NCBI RefSeq assembly: GCF_027744825.2
Contig: NC_071348.1
Location: forward strand, 793,563 to 857,562
DNA length: 64,000 nucleotides
Source of the DNA: Synchiropus splendidus
Taxonomy: Eukaryota; Chordata; Actinopteri; Syngnathiformes; Callionymidae
Reading direction: 5' to 3'
The stretch's first letter is position 1, and every line of letters begins with the position of its first letter. The translations under genes were made by a program, and so were the position numbers. The notes beneath the pieces are model-generated. The model saw nothing but the letters and a program-made list of their open reading frames with translations, did no database searches and had not been told where the DNA came from. Shown here piece by piece: positions 1 to 12,957 of the stretch.

Positions 1-1220
1 TTTTAGATCACCTCCCTGGGTCCCATCATATCATCATCAAGTTATTGATGCACCAGATTGAAGGCCGTCTGAGCCCTCTCTCTGTGTCTAGGACCGAGGC
101 ATTTTAGAGAAACATTATGAGGTAACACCACAGAAATACTCTCACTTCTCATCTAGGGAGTTTCTTCCATGTGACAGTTTCTGTTCTTTGGTCCTGACTT
201 CCCTGCTGACTGACTTGATTAGTTTAGTGTATTATGGCCAATATGTTCAAATAAACAAAGCAAGGATTTCTTATCTTATCTTAAATAATAATCATACTAT
301 AATCCATTCTAATAAAAACTAGACATATTGTTGGTATTTCTTGTCCAGGAAAGTTGATGAAGTCACCACTCACCCTTAGATCTATTTTAGTGTTTAGAAG
401 AACATAATTTGAAGACATATTTCGCACACAGAATATAAATCGTTCACAAACTATTTGTCCCAGTTAAACCTGTTTCCATTTACCGCCATTTGGAATCCAG
501 ATTAGACATCAAATTGGTTTTAGCACTGTATTTTATAGTCCCCACCAGTTATCTTGAGTTTACGTGACATGAGGTCAGGTTCCTCTGTTAAGTCTATCTC
601 AGGTCACATTATTGAAATTCTGAGTTAATTCTGACTGACATTTATGTATTCTTATGCACCGAGGTCATAAATAAACCATTGCATTCCTTCAGCGCACTTC
701 AAAAGACACTTCTGTCTCCTGTGGTAGAATTGCTGCTGTGTCTTCCAATTTGACATGTACACTTTGTTTAAGCGATACACATGTAGACAATTCCTGCTCT
801 TGCAGCATGTTCGAGGCGGGGTGATGACTGCACATGATGACATGCATTCTTAATGTTCCGTGTACGCTTGATGTGTGTATTCATTTTAGTAGAACGGTGA
901 TTTAGTCAAATGAAATGGATGATATTGTACAAACAAAACCATCCAAACTAGAGAACAGCATCTCTGCGTTTTATCACGTGCCACTGTGTTGCCCCTTTAG
1001 ATAAGCGTGCTGATCCACCTCCAGCAGAAGTGCTTCTTATCAGGGCAAATATTTATACAAGATAAGCCCAGCTGTCTAGTGGCAATGAGAGTCTGCAAAT
1101 AACCTTTTTGTGTTGAACACCTTCTCTCCTCTAATGTGCATGCACTCTGATTATTCAGTGTCTCAGGTCACACTATGGTGACACAAAAACTGAATTTATT
1201 TTATTTTTGCTATGTTACAG
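1..1220 (+). other. lpcat1 intron 1 (partial), no exon seen
   Basis: This stretch precedes the first recognisable lpcat1 exon in the window, which follows a TTACAG acceptor at 1215-1220. It is AT-rich, has many stops in all frames and shows no coding segment. The first lpcat1 coding exon (N-terminal cytosolic residues, about 45 aa in the human protein) is absent, so this is most likely the 3' part of intron 1. No clear mobile element was recognised. Confidence 0.6.
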
Positions 1221-4200
1221 CTAGCATTCATGACGGTCACTCTGTTCCCCATCCGTCTACTCATCGCAGCGTTCATGATGCTGCTGGCTTGGCCTTTTGC
1301 CTTTGTGGCCTCAGTTGGACGATCGGAGACGACTGTTGAACCCCAGTGCCTCTGGAGGAGGTGAGTGTCCTGCTGTGTGATATATTCGGGTCTGACACTA
1401 CAGAATGTAAAAGTGGAACGCTTGCTGGCTCGTACTGCAACACGATGAATTTATATGTTTGTTACATAAGATATTTCTAGCGATTGATCCCTCGTTCTGT
1501 GTCGTCTCATTTTTCACAGACTGGTTGACATCATTCTGAAGATCATCATGCGGGTCATGTGGTTTGCGGGTGGTTTCCACTGGATGACAGTGAAGGGGCG
1601 AAGAGCACTGCCTGCCGAAGCACCAATCCTGACTGTCGCGCCTCACTCTTCTTACTTTGACGCCATCCCCGTCACCATGACGATGGCATCTATTGTGATG
1701 AAAGCGGAGAGCAAGGATATACCCCTATGGGGAAGTAAGTAACCAACACCCCAGATATTGTTGTGGTATGACACATTGAGTGGATGACACACTTGGTTTG
1801 GAAGCAAGTCTAAAATGCAGTGCTTGGGAACTTGGAGTGTGTACTATGAGGAAAATTGTATCCAGCTCTCTGTGAAAGTTCTGCCTTTATTATTAGTTAT
1901 ATTCAACATCAGTCTCTGATCAGCATTTAATAAAGTGAAAGTGGTTATCATATTTTCCGGACTATAGAGCGCACCGGAATATTAGCCGCACCCATAACAC
2001 TTAAGAAGGACAATGGATCTTTTTCGTACATAAGCCGCATCGGTCTATAAGCCGCGGGTGCACTGGTGCTGTCTGCGCCGCAGAAAATGCATGTGGGCCA
2101 CTTCGAGTGATCATCTAGCAATGTTCTGAACTTGAATCATGAACTCCTCACATCTTATTTACATTTAAAGTGTTCAAAAAGCGCAGTTTTGACACTCCAG
2201 TAGATTGTCTCTGTTGGCAGAGCTGCGGACACGCGCTTTAAAGGTTAATAAAATGCCTGCAATGTCAACGCTTTGATGTGGGGATGAGGGCAATATTGTT
2301 GTCAGCATGACGTTTTTGAGACTGGAAAAACGAGGGATTCTCCGAGAGACGAGGAGAGCACTCACCGGACGCAGCGGAAGTCTTCAAACTCTTTTATGAA
2401 AGTTCCCACTCTGGACGGTTGCTAAAGTTTCAGAGTCAGGTGACCAAAGAACGCTGCATCTGACACACAAAAAATGGCAACGGATTCGGTTGATTCCGTC
2501 TTAAAGCAATACCCGAGAAAGGCTGGTCGTCTGGCTTGGTGAAATGAATATTTCTTGGGCAATATACTTGGCACTCTGAATGTCACGCTCAGACTGGCGA
2601 GTGTCTGCCAGTGACCGCTGGTTCCTGCAGGTGAAATGAACTGTAGCTCGGCCGTGAGTGGGAAAGTCATCAAACTTAACATTAATGCAGGTTGAACAGC
2701 CCACGTTTCTGGATACGGTTGTGTAGAAGGTCGCACATTCCGACTGCAATTCCTGTGTGTAATAGGTTCCGTAGCTGTGCAGTTTTAGTGATGATCTTTG
2801 GAAGGAGGCATATGGGGTTTATTGGCCGTTCTCATGGGTCTGTGCTCGCAAAGCATCTCTGTGGGAGATGAAAAATAGTGACCTATTGGATCCAGTCAAG
2901 CAGGTGGATTCCACAAAGTGTGTGTGACCTGAGTCCTAATCTGTCCCGTCAGCAGGCAGCGCTCGGCTGGAATTCATTTCTTCTTTGTGTTGTCACTGGC
3001 GTCTTGCAGAATCTCTAAAACTGACTGTGACGGGCTTTAATCACTGTTCTTGCCCCTCTCACTTCAGCTTTGATCAAGTACATCCGGCCAGTATTTGTGT
3101 CGCGCTCAGACCAGAACTCCAGAAAGAAAACGGTGGAAGAGATCAAACGCAGAGCCCATTCAGGTGGCGAGTGGCCGCAGGTGAGCAGAGGAGGGAAACA
3201 TCAAATCACTGTCCTGATGGATAGTGGCTGGTGGTTTTGATCAACGGATGTAACAACATTTTCTCATTGCAGATCATGATTTTTCCTGAGGGAACGTGCA
3301 CCAATAGATCGTGCCTGATCACATTCAAACCAGGTAACTGTTGAGATGGCAACATGTTTTACATGATTTAATCATGATTTCCATGTCATGTTTAATAAGG
3401 ATTTGATCTGAGAAGTGAGGCGCTTGTGAGACGAAGAAGCAGTCAGGGTGTGGTGAAAGTAGAGACAGCTAAGAGTCTTGAGCTACTCAAGACGACCTCT
3501 GTGGTTAGTTCAGTGAGAAATTAGATGCAAAAGAGGTGCACTTTGCTGACACAGCAGAGACAAATGTGTGACGCTTCCGTATCACCAAAGCGTAGATGGC
3601 AATACATCGGTTATGGACCATGTTGAGCGATCGACAAATAAATGACGAACATTTGAATGAAGCTTCAATAATTTAAATGTTTCGGTCTGTCTGTCTTCTC
3701 TGCCTTTAACAATGCCTGCTTCCATCTATAGTTTGTCTCCACGTCTGTTTTAGCTTCTTCCAGGCGCGGCACGGTTTGTGGTCTTTTTGGAACTAAACAG
3801 AAACTGCAGGTTTATTAGTACAAGAAGAAGAAAAACACACTTTATAGATGAGCTGCTTTGTTTTCTTGTTAAACACTCCACTTCAGGAACAGGAAGTGAG
3901 CGCTTGAGTAAATAGAGTTCATGCGTGTCACTCATTTTTTCAACACCATTTAACTGCATATTAACTGAAGAGTTTTCTTTCTCATAGGTGCTTTCATCCC
4001 AGCAGTTCCAGTGCAGCCCGTGGTGATTCGTTACCCTAATAAGCTAGTAAGTTCCTAGTTAAACATCGACTCGCTGACACATTGATTCAACTATTTTTAA
4101 TGAGTTTGATTTCCTCACTTTCCTAACTGCGGATCAGATTCTTATTCCGTGCTGTGAAGTCGGAACTCTTAATTCCCGCTGTCTCTCGAGCTTCCCCGTA

Positions 4201-7200
4201 GACGAGGCTTCTATTTAAAGCTGCCAAAGATATTTGTGTGGGACATACTGCGTGCGCTTGGCACCTTCAAAACGTCCCTCAGCAGATGAACAATGGTCTG
4301 ATTTAATGAGCGCTCTGAACAAAAATAGGACGAAGATATTTGGGTGCTTTTATGCCAACACAATCGCTGATTTGTCAGTGTGACCAAAGTGGCTGGTGAC
4401 CCCACTTTAATGTCCTTCCCAGTGAAACATTTAAATAATAGTATAATAATAGTGAATCAGTAATGAGTTACGAGATGATAAACTGCAGTTTACAAAATAC
4501 GCGCTTTAGTTTGTTCCTAAAAGTAAATAGTCCCAGTACTAATGAGGTTGATGCTCCAACAAGTTACTCACTGCTTCGGGGGTGGAGGGGTTACACATGT
4601 GTGACTGTATTTGCATGTTGAGTCAACTGTAACATGAGCCTGTTGTGGTACTATTTGTTTTCTTTTTGTGTTTGTGTAGGACACCATTACATGGACGTGG
4701 CAAGGACCTGGAGCGTAAGTTTTCACTGTTCAAGTTTTGTGTTCGCCTTTTTAGGGAAGTGGAGACAGAAGCACACAAATATTTGTTTTGCTCATCCATC
4801 TGTGTGGGAACACTTTTCCCACAACACTGAGGGACACATGACCTGAGGGGAAACATGACACGTGTGAATAGTGCGGCCCCACCTGTGTGAGTGTGGTGAG
4901 ACTGCGGTGTGATTTACGTGTTTCTTTTCTGTCTGTTCCATCCAGGTTTGAAATCCTGTGGCTCACACTTTGTCAGCTGCATAATGAGTTTGTCGTTGAG
5001 GTGAGTGCCCTCTGTGCTCATCATTTTGAAATGGTGCTTCGTCATTTATCACTTTCTGTGCAGCTGATTTGATCTTGTCAGAGTGGTTTCTAGTCCTCTG
5101 ATACGATTCAGAAATGTTTTATTTTTGCAGTTGTTTCAGACGTGTTTGTAATGTTCTGTTCACCATGCTCCTCTGTAGTTCCTTCCCATCTACACTCCAT
5201 CGGAGGAGGAGAAAAAGAACCCAGCTCTCTTTGCCATCAACGTCAGAAGAGTCATGGCCAAGTGAGTGATCCTTCATCTGCCATGAACGCCAACATATGT
5301 CGTCCTCATACAAGGCAGTAGGCTGCGTTATCAGTTGCATTCATCAGGTAGCGTTCGAGCTGATTGGTTTTCAGTTCTGGTTTGACAAAAAAAAGTCTTA
5401 TGATCATGTTAGAATGATGAGCATGATGCTCTGTAGAGCGCACAAAAATGCTAATAATAACACGGTTATTGGAACTAACTGTAGAATTTGTTGATTCAAC
5501 ATGACCTTTGCCATTGGTGCAATCGCTCTCTCATTATTTTATTTCGTCACAAAGTTTTTCCGTCTGTTGGGCAGCAGGGTTTAGCTGTTTCTCATCTGTT
5601 GCATCAGATGCTCCGCTGTTGGTTAGTAATTCTGATGACATTGCCTGACAACAGTTGCTGCTGTTAAGGCCTTGTCACTGCCTGATCTGGTCCGCCTGCC
5701 TGATGTGGTCCAGAAATTCCGGTGTTGGAACAGGAAGTTAGTAATGTGCATTGCGCGAGTTCTACCAACTGATGTTTATTGGTAAGTACTTGTCCATGTA
5801 CTTCTTAACCTAGACTGAACGTGATGCAGACCCAAAGATAACTACGCACATGTGTGAGTATTCACTGTGACGTCTTGTACACGCAAGTGTTTATCGCATA
5901 AAGATGTTGTCACGGTATCACAGTCGAATCTGTTGCCTGATCTGGCCGTTGCTGCATACACTTTGTTCAGCAGAAGTGTAAAAAAGGGGCAGAAGTACTC
6001 TCTCATGCTCATTTTGAATTGTTGTGAACCAAATGTAAGGAGAGATACGATTCAACAATGCTGGGTTAAAACAACTAGAATATCAGATAAAATAACATAC
6101 AAATTTCCAGATTGCAATGTCAAATGACTATTTTAATCATAATAAAAAAATTGCTTACTTACACAATACAACAAGTGTAACTAACTTCCGGTTCCAGCCG
6201 CGGAATTTCTGCCGGACCACAACAGGCAGGTGGACCAGATCATGCAGTGACAGGCCTTGATAATTAATTGATATTTTGGTATCGCCTTCCTCTATTCCCC
6301 TCTGAACCTCTGACCATTGTGTTGATGTATTTCATCCACGCTAATGCTTGCCGATTGTCTTCCCTGTGCTCAGAGCTCTCGGGGTGCCCATCACGGATTA
6401 TTCATTTGAGGACTGCCAGCTGGCCATGGCAGAGGGCCAGTTGAAGCTGCCAGTGGACACCTGTCTGCTGGAGTTTGCCAAGCTAGTCAGGAGACTCGGG
6501 TGAGTCACTGCAGCCTTTCAAAGCACCTTTCTTGGACGGAGGAAGTGGCCAGCAGATCCATTGCCATATGACCCAAGGGATTTTACGTCTGCTGAACCGA
6601 GCATGCGGCGCATGTGTCTGGGAAACGCCTCTCTTTGCACTACTGACATCTGGTGGTTGCTCAAGGAAGCTGCCTGTGGAGTGTGATCATAAAGATCGGA
6701 GTAGTTTGGCAGCTCAGATGCCTCTTGTCTCGCTCGTGGTGCGTTTGAACTGGTTGGCCAATCCCATCCCGGTTGTGGTCAGCTATTGTGTACGGACAAT
6801 TCTTTAAGTTTGAGTCACTGTGTGCTGCTCCATGTGCAGTGAGGTGCAGAAAACATCTGCTGCAGGGGCTGGACTCAGCAAGTCTGTCTGTTGTTCAGCA
6901 AACCTCTTCATGTTCAGACCCGTATGGTTCTTGCTTTGCTGGGATACAGTTATTACCCACTTCAGAATGTTGATGACGACTTCCTGTTTTTGCAACAATT
7001 ATTTTAATCTTTAATCTATTCATTATTTTTTTGATTAGTCGACCATTTTGAATTTCTGTTTCACTTAAAGTTGCTTGAATCGTCTCACTGTGATACTGCG
7101 ACACCATACATTATTAAGTATAGTGAACGAATGACTCATAATCCAGGAACATGTATGAACCCTGTGAAGCATCAAACAGTGGACAGAGAGCTGCGGCTCT

Positions 7201-8432
7201 TTAAAACGGAGCTCTTTATTGGTCCTTGAGAAGAATTTCAAATCATCACAAATTTTTGTTGTCAACGTTATCAATGCGGTCATGTAATCGTTGCAGCCCT
7301 CGTCACATATAGTGTGTATTAAAAGTCCATCCAGTCCAGGACCTACTGATGTGATGCCTCACACGCTTCTGTGTGAAGAAGGGCGTGTGTTTGTTTGTGA
7401 AGGGCCTTAACTGGATGTGTGTATTGTTCTAGGCTGAAGCCCCAAAACACAGAGAAGTCGCTGCAGGACTACGGGAACAGGGCCCGGAAGCTGGAGGGAC
7501 AGAAACTCAGCCTGAACGACTTTGCTCAGTTCCTGGACGTGCCAGTTTCAGACATGCTGCGGGACATGTTTGCTCTTTTCGACGAGGTGCGAGGCACCTT
7601 GCATTCCTTTGAACAGGTCGCTGAAAATGATCAGCGCATGTTTTAAACTCTGTTTTGTTCCCTTTTCTCCCTAGCACGAAGACAACTGCATGGACATCCG
7701 AGAGTACGTGATCGCCTTATCAGTGGTGTGCAGACCTGCCAAAACTCTGGAGACAATGAAATTGGCCTTCAAGGTTTGTTTGGTTTCACTCGCCATGTGG
7801 TGATACAGATCTGTGTGACATTTTAGTCACTCGTAAATACCACATGCTTGTTTCCACTGATGAGCTTCTGATGTTGTCTTAGGCCCATTGTCACGGTCCT
7901 AATGGCTGTTCACTTGTTTTCACTTTCTTGTGCCAGTGTATTGCATGTATTCACGCTGCTTTATCAAATCCAGATGTTTGAGGCAGAAGAGGACGGGGCT
8001 ATCACAGAGAGGGAGCTGTCAGTGATTCTGAAAACAGCTCTGGGAGTGAGTCACATCAGTGTGTCGCGTCTGTTTTCTGCCATCGATGCAGAAGACACGG
8101 GGAAGATCACATTCGGTGAGCTGCAGATCAAGCACCTCAGAAATTCCATTCATTGTGTCGTCTTACGATTCTGCTTGTCTTTGGCGCCCTCTTGTGGCCA
8201 TCTTTCAGAGAGCTTCAGAAATTTCGTGGAGCATCACATGGACTTTGCTGAAGAGTTCCTCCACACTGAGAACACGGGCGTCAACAACGGTCCCTGTCAC
8301 TGCTACCTAGAGAAGCGCAGCCCAAGAGCTCTGGACCGCCACCACACCAAAATCAGCAGAGCCACGAACGGTATCTGCCCCGACTTCAGCCCCAACGACA
8401 CCATAGATGGACTCCTTAAGAAACACAAGTGA
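1221..8432 (+). CDS. lpcat1: Lysophosphatidylcholine acyltransferase 1, 5'-partial, 13 coding exons
   Basis: Acyl-CoA-dependent ER/lipid-droplet acyltransferase that turns lyso-PC into PC (Lands cycle) and, in the family, lyso-PAF into PAF. Exons: 1221-1360, 1520-1734, 3068-3180, 3273-3333, 3988-4046, 4680-4714, 4946-5000, 5179-5261, 6374-6499, 7433-7586, 7675-7773, 7974-8115, 8209-8432. They give 501 codons in frame plus a stop, and each junction has GT..AG. Visible in order: a hydrophobic hairpin (FPIRLLIAAFMMLLAW), the catalytic HX4D motif (PHSSYFDAIP), the FPEGTCTNR motif, then C-terminal EF-hand-like segments (FDEHEDNCMDIRE; FEAEEDGAITERE; a degenerate third, IDAEDTGKITF). The protein ends in KKHK, a KKxx ER-retrieval signal (human LPCAT1 ends KKLD). 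LPCAT1 is preferred over LPCAT2 by sequence and because slc6a3 is the next gene in the same orientation, as in human. The N-terminal exon is off the window. Confidence 0.96.
1945..2085. repeat. Dispersed repeat with AAGCCGCA motifs in lpcat1 intron 3
   Basis: The stretch beginning TTTTCCGGACTATAG has internally repeated words (GCGCACCGGAATAT, ATAAGCCGCATCGG, ATAAGCCGCGGG). I recognise this as a common dispersed vertebrate repeat of the type 'ttccggactataagccgcacc'. The family was not assigned, the copy is decayed, and no coding capacity or matching inverted end was seen nearby. Confidence 0.5.
5664..6260. mobile_element. MITE-like non-autonomous DNA transposon (~600 bp, ~79-bp TIRs) in lpcat1 intron
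   Basis: The left arm 5664-5740 and the right arm 6182-6260 are inverted copies of each other, about 88-90% identical with short indels. Shared blocks include GATCTGGTCC, CCTGCCTG, GTGGTCC, AGAAATTCCG and GGAAGTTA. The arms enclose about 440 bp without a transposase. The outermost bases are TTAA (left) and TTGA (right), compatible with a once-identical TTAA target duplication (piggyBac-type), though long TIRs are unusual for that group and the superfamily stays open. It lies wholly within the intron between exons 5179-5261 and 6374-6499. Confidence 0.8.
7015..7305. repeat. Decayed dispersed repeat ending in TAATCGTTGCAGCCCT
   Basis: The left side (TTTTTTGATTAGTCGACC) and the right side (GTAATCGTTGCAGCCCT) resemble the widely dispersed fish repeats that carry 'gattaatcgttgcagccct' ends. 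The interior shows no coding capacity. Boundaries are approximate and the family is not assigned. It lies in the lpcat1 intron before exon 7433-7586. Confidence 0.4.
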
Positions 8433-11265
8433 GCCGAGCGCCGAGGGCTCTCCTGGCGAGAGGGATGCACGCAAAGGGCACCGGACTGTATCTTAGTAAC
8501 CGACATGAAAATGAAACGTTTACCTTTTTTATTAGTATTCTGTGCATAAAATCTTTCAGAGGTTATTTTCTGCCGCCTGGAAACTGGCTTATTTTGTTAT
8601 AAATTCCACTTTTTTCATCAAAACCACCGTCACCAAAAGGCCAAGCAGCGGCCCCAGCAGCTTGTGAAATACTTGAAGGGCAAGCACCTGTTCGGCGTCT
8701 CAAGGGAAACATCTGTTGCGTCTTTATTCCCCCACGTCGATAAAGAGGGAAGAAACAAGGACCGCTTTTTCACTCTGATAAATATACTTCTGTTTTGTTG
8801 TTGTTTTCTTCAGCTCAGAAGTAGCTGCTTTTTGTATGTACAGTGCAGAGCGGAGCAGCCGAGCGTATTTTGTGCAGTGTGTTGGAGGGAGTTCACCAGT
8901 GACAAATGTTTGAGTGCAGGTTTTTCTACATTCGAGGTGAAACTCTCTTTCGGGGCTGAACATTTCAATGATATTCTTGATTTAGCTCAGGGTTCAGTGG
9001 CAAAAATCCAAACTTAATGATGTCATGTTGACGCTTGCTGGTGTTTCTTTCCATCAGTAATACTACTTCACTACTTCCAGGCTTTTTCTGTCAAAAAGGG
9101 ACGAACAGTGGACCAAAAAAATGCAGGATGGGTGTCGCCAACATTCCAGTTGGGACCCGCATTGTAAACCATGATTCGGCAACTTTCAGCTGTCGCCGTT
9201 GATCAGTAAGTGCTGAGTCGAGATGTTTTGCAACAACAATCGTTTGAGGATGCAACCAGCCTCACTTGGCTGCTGGTTCAGAGGAAGCCCCTCCTCCTGC
9301 GCCCAGTCGGAGGCTTGGCCTTCCATTTTTTTAAAGCGTGAAATGCAGCGACACAGGTTCAGTGACGTCGTGGGTGAGCCACGATTGAGGACATGTGAAC
9401 TTACAGCTTTAAAACAGTGGGTTGTTTTTTTTTTTTTTTGCTTTGTTTTAACAGAGAAATTTTATTCTGACTTTCCTTGAGAATGTACGTTGAAATGAAG
9501 GCGTTTTATGTTTCCACGATCCAATGTGAATAGCATGAACACAAATCGCGACGAATTCAGTTTATTCTCTTTCCTTTTTCCTTCCCAAGAGCGCGTAACA
9601 TTCCAATCATCCTGAAATCCAGACTCTTTTGAGCTGATGGAAGGGGAAGCCGTCAAGGTACTGGATCGGTCGACAACCTTTGTGACCATTCCGTTATGAA
9701 GCGCTCGGCGAGGCTGTGTCTGCGTCGACGACCTTGAGCAGATGTATGTTGAAGATTCCGAATGCGGGACATTCTGTGAATTTTGAATATACATGACCTT
9801 TTGCTTTCACTGCCAGGACGATGTCGCGCTCTCTCGCCTCTGCTCACACCTAACGGCCAGTTTTCCATTGTTCTTGGGTCATTTCTCCTTATTCCAGCTG
9901 AGTTGACTGCTCGGAAACGAAAATGCAGATTTCTTATCGTCAATGACTTTTATGCTGAAAAGAGAATGTAAAGACAATCCTGTCGCGATCGGAGTTACTC
10001 CTCTGATCTGTCTTTTTCTTTGTGTGATTGTGTGTTCGGAGCCTCGAGGAGGGGATTGGCGCCCCCTAATGACAGGCCACCTGCACTCTTCCTCCTTGTT
10101 CTGCTTTCGCGCTTGTTTCTTTCCGTGTCAGTGGCAGTGATGCTTATGTCGGTGGGTCTGGTGCGTCGTTTGGGGAAAGCCGACGTACAGTCTTGACCAA
10201 AGGTTGAGGAGAGTTTCATGCGCATGTGGGACGAATCTTTGCAGACCAATGTCGACTTGTGTTTCTATGAAATCAGGACCACCAGAGTGTTTTATTCTCC
10301 CCCATTGTGTTAGCGCAACTCATCACTCTAGCTTAAAGTCACCGTTTATTTCCTGGTGTCCTGAGGTATATTCCAAAGCTGCGCTGTGAGGGGATCATGC
10401 AGTCATAGACAGCATGACATCCGTAACAGGCATCTCTGCTCTGATAATCCAACCAAAACCTGCCTCCTCTCTCGCCAAAGTCCACTTCACACAAGCCCAA
10501 CGGAAGACACTTGAAGAGTTCCTTTTTGATTTCATTAAATCACCTATCGATGGAGGTTCAGACACGTCAAAGGCTTCTTGCTCCCATCACAGGTTCTTTG
10601 CAGTCAGACTTCAGGACGGTTTCCCAGCTGTTCTCCCAGCCACCCAGAAACATCTGCATCCACTTCCTAAACCACTGGTCAGGACTGTAGGATGAAGCTT
10701 CCCCTCCTCTCTTCAACAAACACATCTTAAAGACACATACGTCTCAAGATTGTTGAGACCAAGCATCTCCTCTATTTTTGATGGCCGATGAGGGAAACCA
10801 CTCTGCTTCGTACATAAATGTGGAGCTGTGTTTATCGAAGAGTGGGCTGTTATTTATTCAGACTTTCGCCATGTTCTTTGTTTCTTCGTTGACATTTACA
10901 TTAAAGATTTTTTTAGACGTGTCACTGCTTCTCAGATGCCTCGATGGAGGTGCTATATTTTGGTGTAATCTGCCAATATAAACTGTATTTATGCTCCTGC
11001 TGCCTGCTGACTACAGTTGTCTGTTGGCGAGCTGAAGACGAGAGACTCGTGCGGCTCTCTAGCGCCACCTATGGCTTCTCTGATGGCTCGCCTCGCTCGG
11101 GCTCCAACCTCTGGAGCTCCTTTTCTATACCGGGTGATTTTAATGTTGCATTTGGGTGAAGAGTCGTCACGGCAACACGGTTTGGATTCGTCTGTTTAGG
11201 ACTCTGCAATGCTATAACTTGTTGTGACTCTTGGGTTTCATTAAAAAACAAATGCTGACAAGGTC
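8433..11265 (+). other. lpcat1: lpcat1 3' UTR (probable extent)
   Basis: No coding exon is seen between the lpcat1 stop (8430-8432) and the slc6a3 promoter. No AATAAA occurs close to the stop. ATTAAA hexamers at 10900-10905 and 11240-11245 are the best poly(A) candidates, the second being followed by GT-rich sequence. A UTR of 2.5-2.8 kb would be long but not abnormal for this gene. The extent is inferred; a shorter transcript using a non-canonical signal is possible. Confidence 0.45.
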
Positions 11266-12924
11266 TCTGTTGAGTAAGAAGTGGTTTTCTGTCTCCTCCC
11301 GTGCAGGTGTGAGTCTGTCGCCTCGTACCGACGGGTCAGGTTAGGCTTAGATGGAGGAAGGGTGGCAGTTTCACCGTCACATTGTGAGTCCACCTGCAGC
11401 TGAAGTGAGCCGCCCTTCTCACAAACTGACCAATCGCTACTTCCTGTTGTGTGTATTGTCATGGCTCTGTGCCCTTCGTCTGACCTTGCTAACAGGTGCA
11501 ACAGAAAGCTGAGGCCCAGGCTGAGCTGCCGCAGCTGCGCCATGTGCTTCTCAACGCATCAGAGTTGAACCCAAGTTTGATACCTTCACAGCTTTGGACT
11601 GAGCCCAGACCCAGCCCGTCAAGTTACCATGCGGCAAGTACTCGGTCACTTTTTACTTGCAGATGAGCCAGTTGCTGTTCTGCGGAAAGGCCACAGGGGG
11701 GCCTCAGCCTGCCTTAATCTGAGCGCCGTCTAGCCGCTCATGAGCCAGAGCTTTGGTATATTTGTGTTTAATCATTGCTTTATATTGAGGTCTTTGAACC
11801 TCATGTCATACTAAACACTTGAGCCTTTGCCACGTCCTCATGTTTTTGTGAGGTTTGTTGTGCCTCAAACCTGTTACTGTTGTCCGGGTCGCTAACCACA
11901 GCAACCCGTCTGAGGGTGGCCATTTTGGTTTCAGGTCATCTCTGCCATCACCTGACCCTGCTGTGTGAGTGATGACCGCCGACTCCCTTCAAAGCTTGCG
12001 TGTGTCTTCTGAACCAGGCGCCTTCACAACAAAGTCTTTTCTCGCCGGTTCATTTGGCGCCAGGTTGTAATTGTGTGGAATAAGTGTTCATGTTCCAGTG
12101 CACAAATGTATTTGTCCTTTCTGTCACTGCTGATGGGGGAAGACGAGTGGAAGTGAAGATGTTGTTTTCCATCCTGACACACACAAAAAAAAACCCCAAT
12201 AGCTGAATGGTTTGAGTGAGAGTGAAGGTCTGAGTCTGGTGTGGGACCAGAGCGGGCTTTGCTCTCCTCTGGGCCTCAGCTGTTGCTCCCTCAAAACATT
12301 GCACTTGATGGTGTTCTCCGTCCAACATCGATGGCTGGATAAGTGGCCCTCACTCGTGTGTTCGGAGCCACCATTGATCACTGCGATTGGCTGTCGAGCT
12401 GTCAGTCAGGATACAGAGGTGATGAATGTCTTTGCTGCGTGTCGACTTGGGATGCTTTCTGGCTGCGTTTCTTGCCGCCTGGCTCTGCAGGCAGCAGCTT
12501 CTGCGTCACACTTGTGTCATCAGGTTTGAGCTTCTAGTCAAACATGGAGACATTTGTTGTTTTTTTTTACAGTAAATAAGCGCTCATATTCTTCCTCAAT
12601 TAAACTGTTGAATATACATACGTAGTACAATTTAGCTTATTAAGATAAATGTACTTGAGGAAATAATTGATATTATATAATATTAATAACTAATAATAAT
12701 GATTAATGCCATTATTATTAGTTATTCGAATGTTACATGTTTAATACAAAATATATTTTCACAACAGGTTTATATAAAGAATGATTGAGGAAATGAATAA
12801 GTTAATTTCAATAGATTATTATTCTAACTGAAGTATAAATAGTATGTTTAGTTTTCTTATTTGAAAGACTGAAAGTGCACCACAGTTGCATGTAAAAGAA
12901 AATTATGACTAGGAGGGAAAATAC
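11266..12924. other. lpcat1-slc6a3 intergenic region
   Basis: No coding exon is visible. The first part is of mixed composition. From about 12560 to 12920 it is strongly AT-rich with many TAATAAT and ATTATT words, directly upstream of the slc6a3 TATA box. No mobile element was recognised. Confidence 0.6.
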
Positions 12925-12933
12925 TATATAAAG
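12925..12933 (+). promoter_or_regulatory. slc6a3: TATA box of slc6a3
   Basis: TATATAAAG lies at the edge between the AT-rich flank and the GC-richer noncoding first exon. With the usual 25-32 bp spacing, transcription would start near 12955-12963. It is on the same strand as slc6a3 and about 1.1 kb upstream of the ATG, with one intron between. Confidence 0.6.
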
Positions 12934-12957
12934 CAGGAAAAAAACATCACTGTGTGC

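Noticed and set aside
5867..6127. 86-aa frame inside the MITE
   Set aside because: No transposase-like residues; too short and lacking DDE/DDD spacing.
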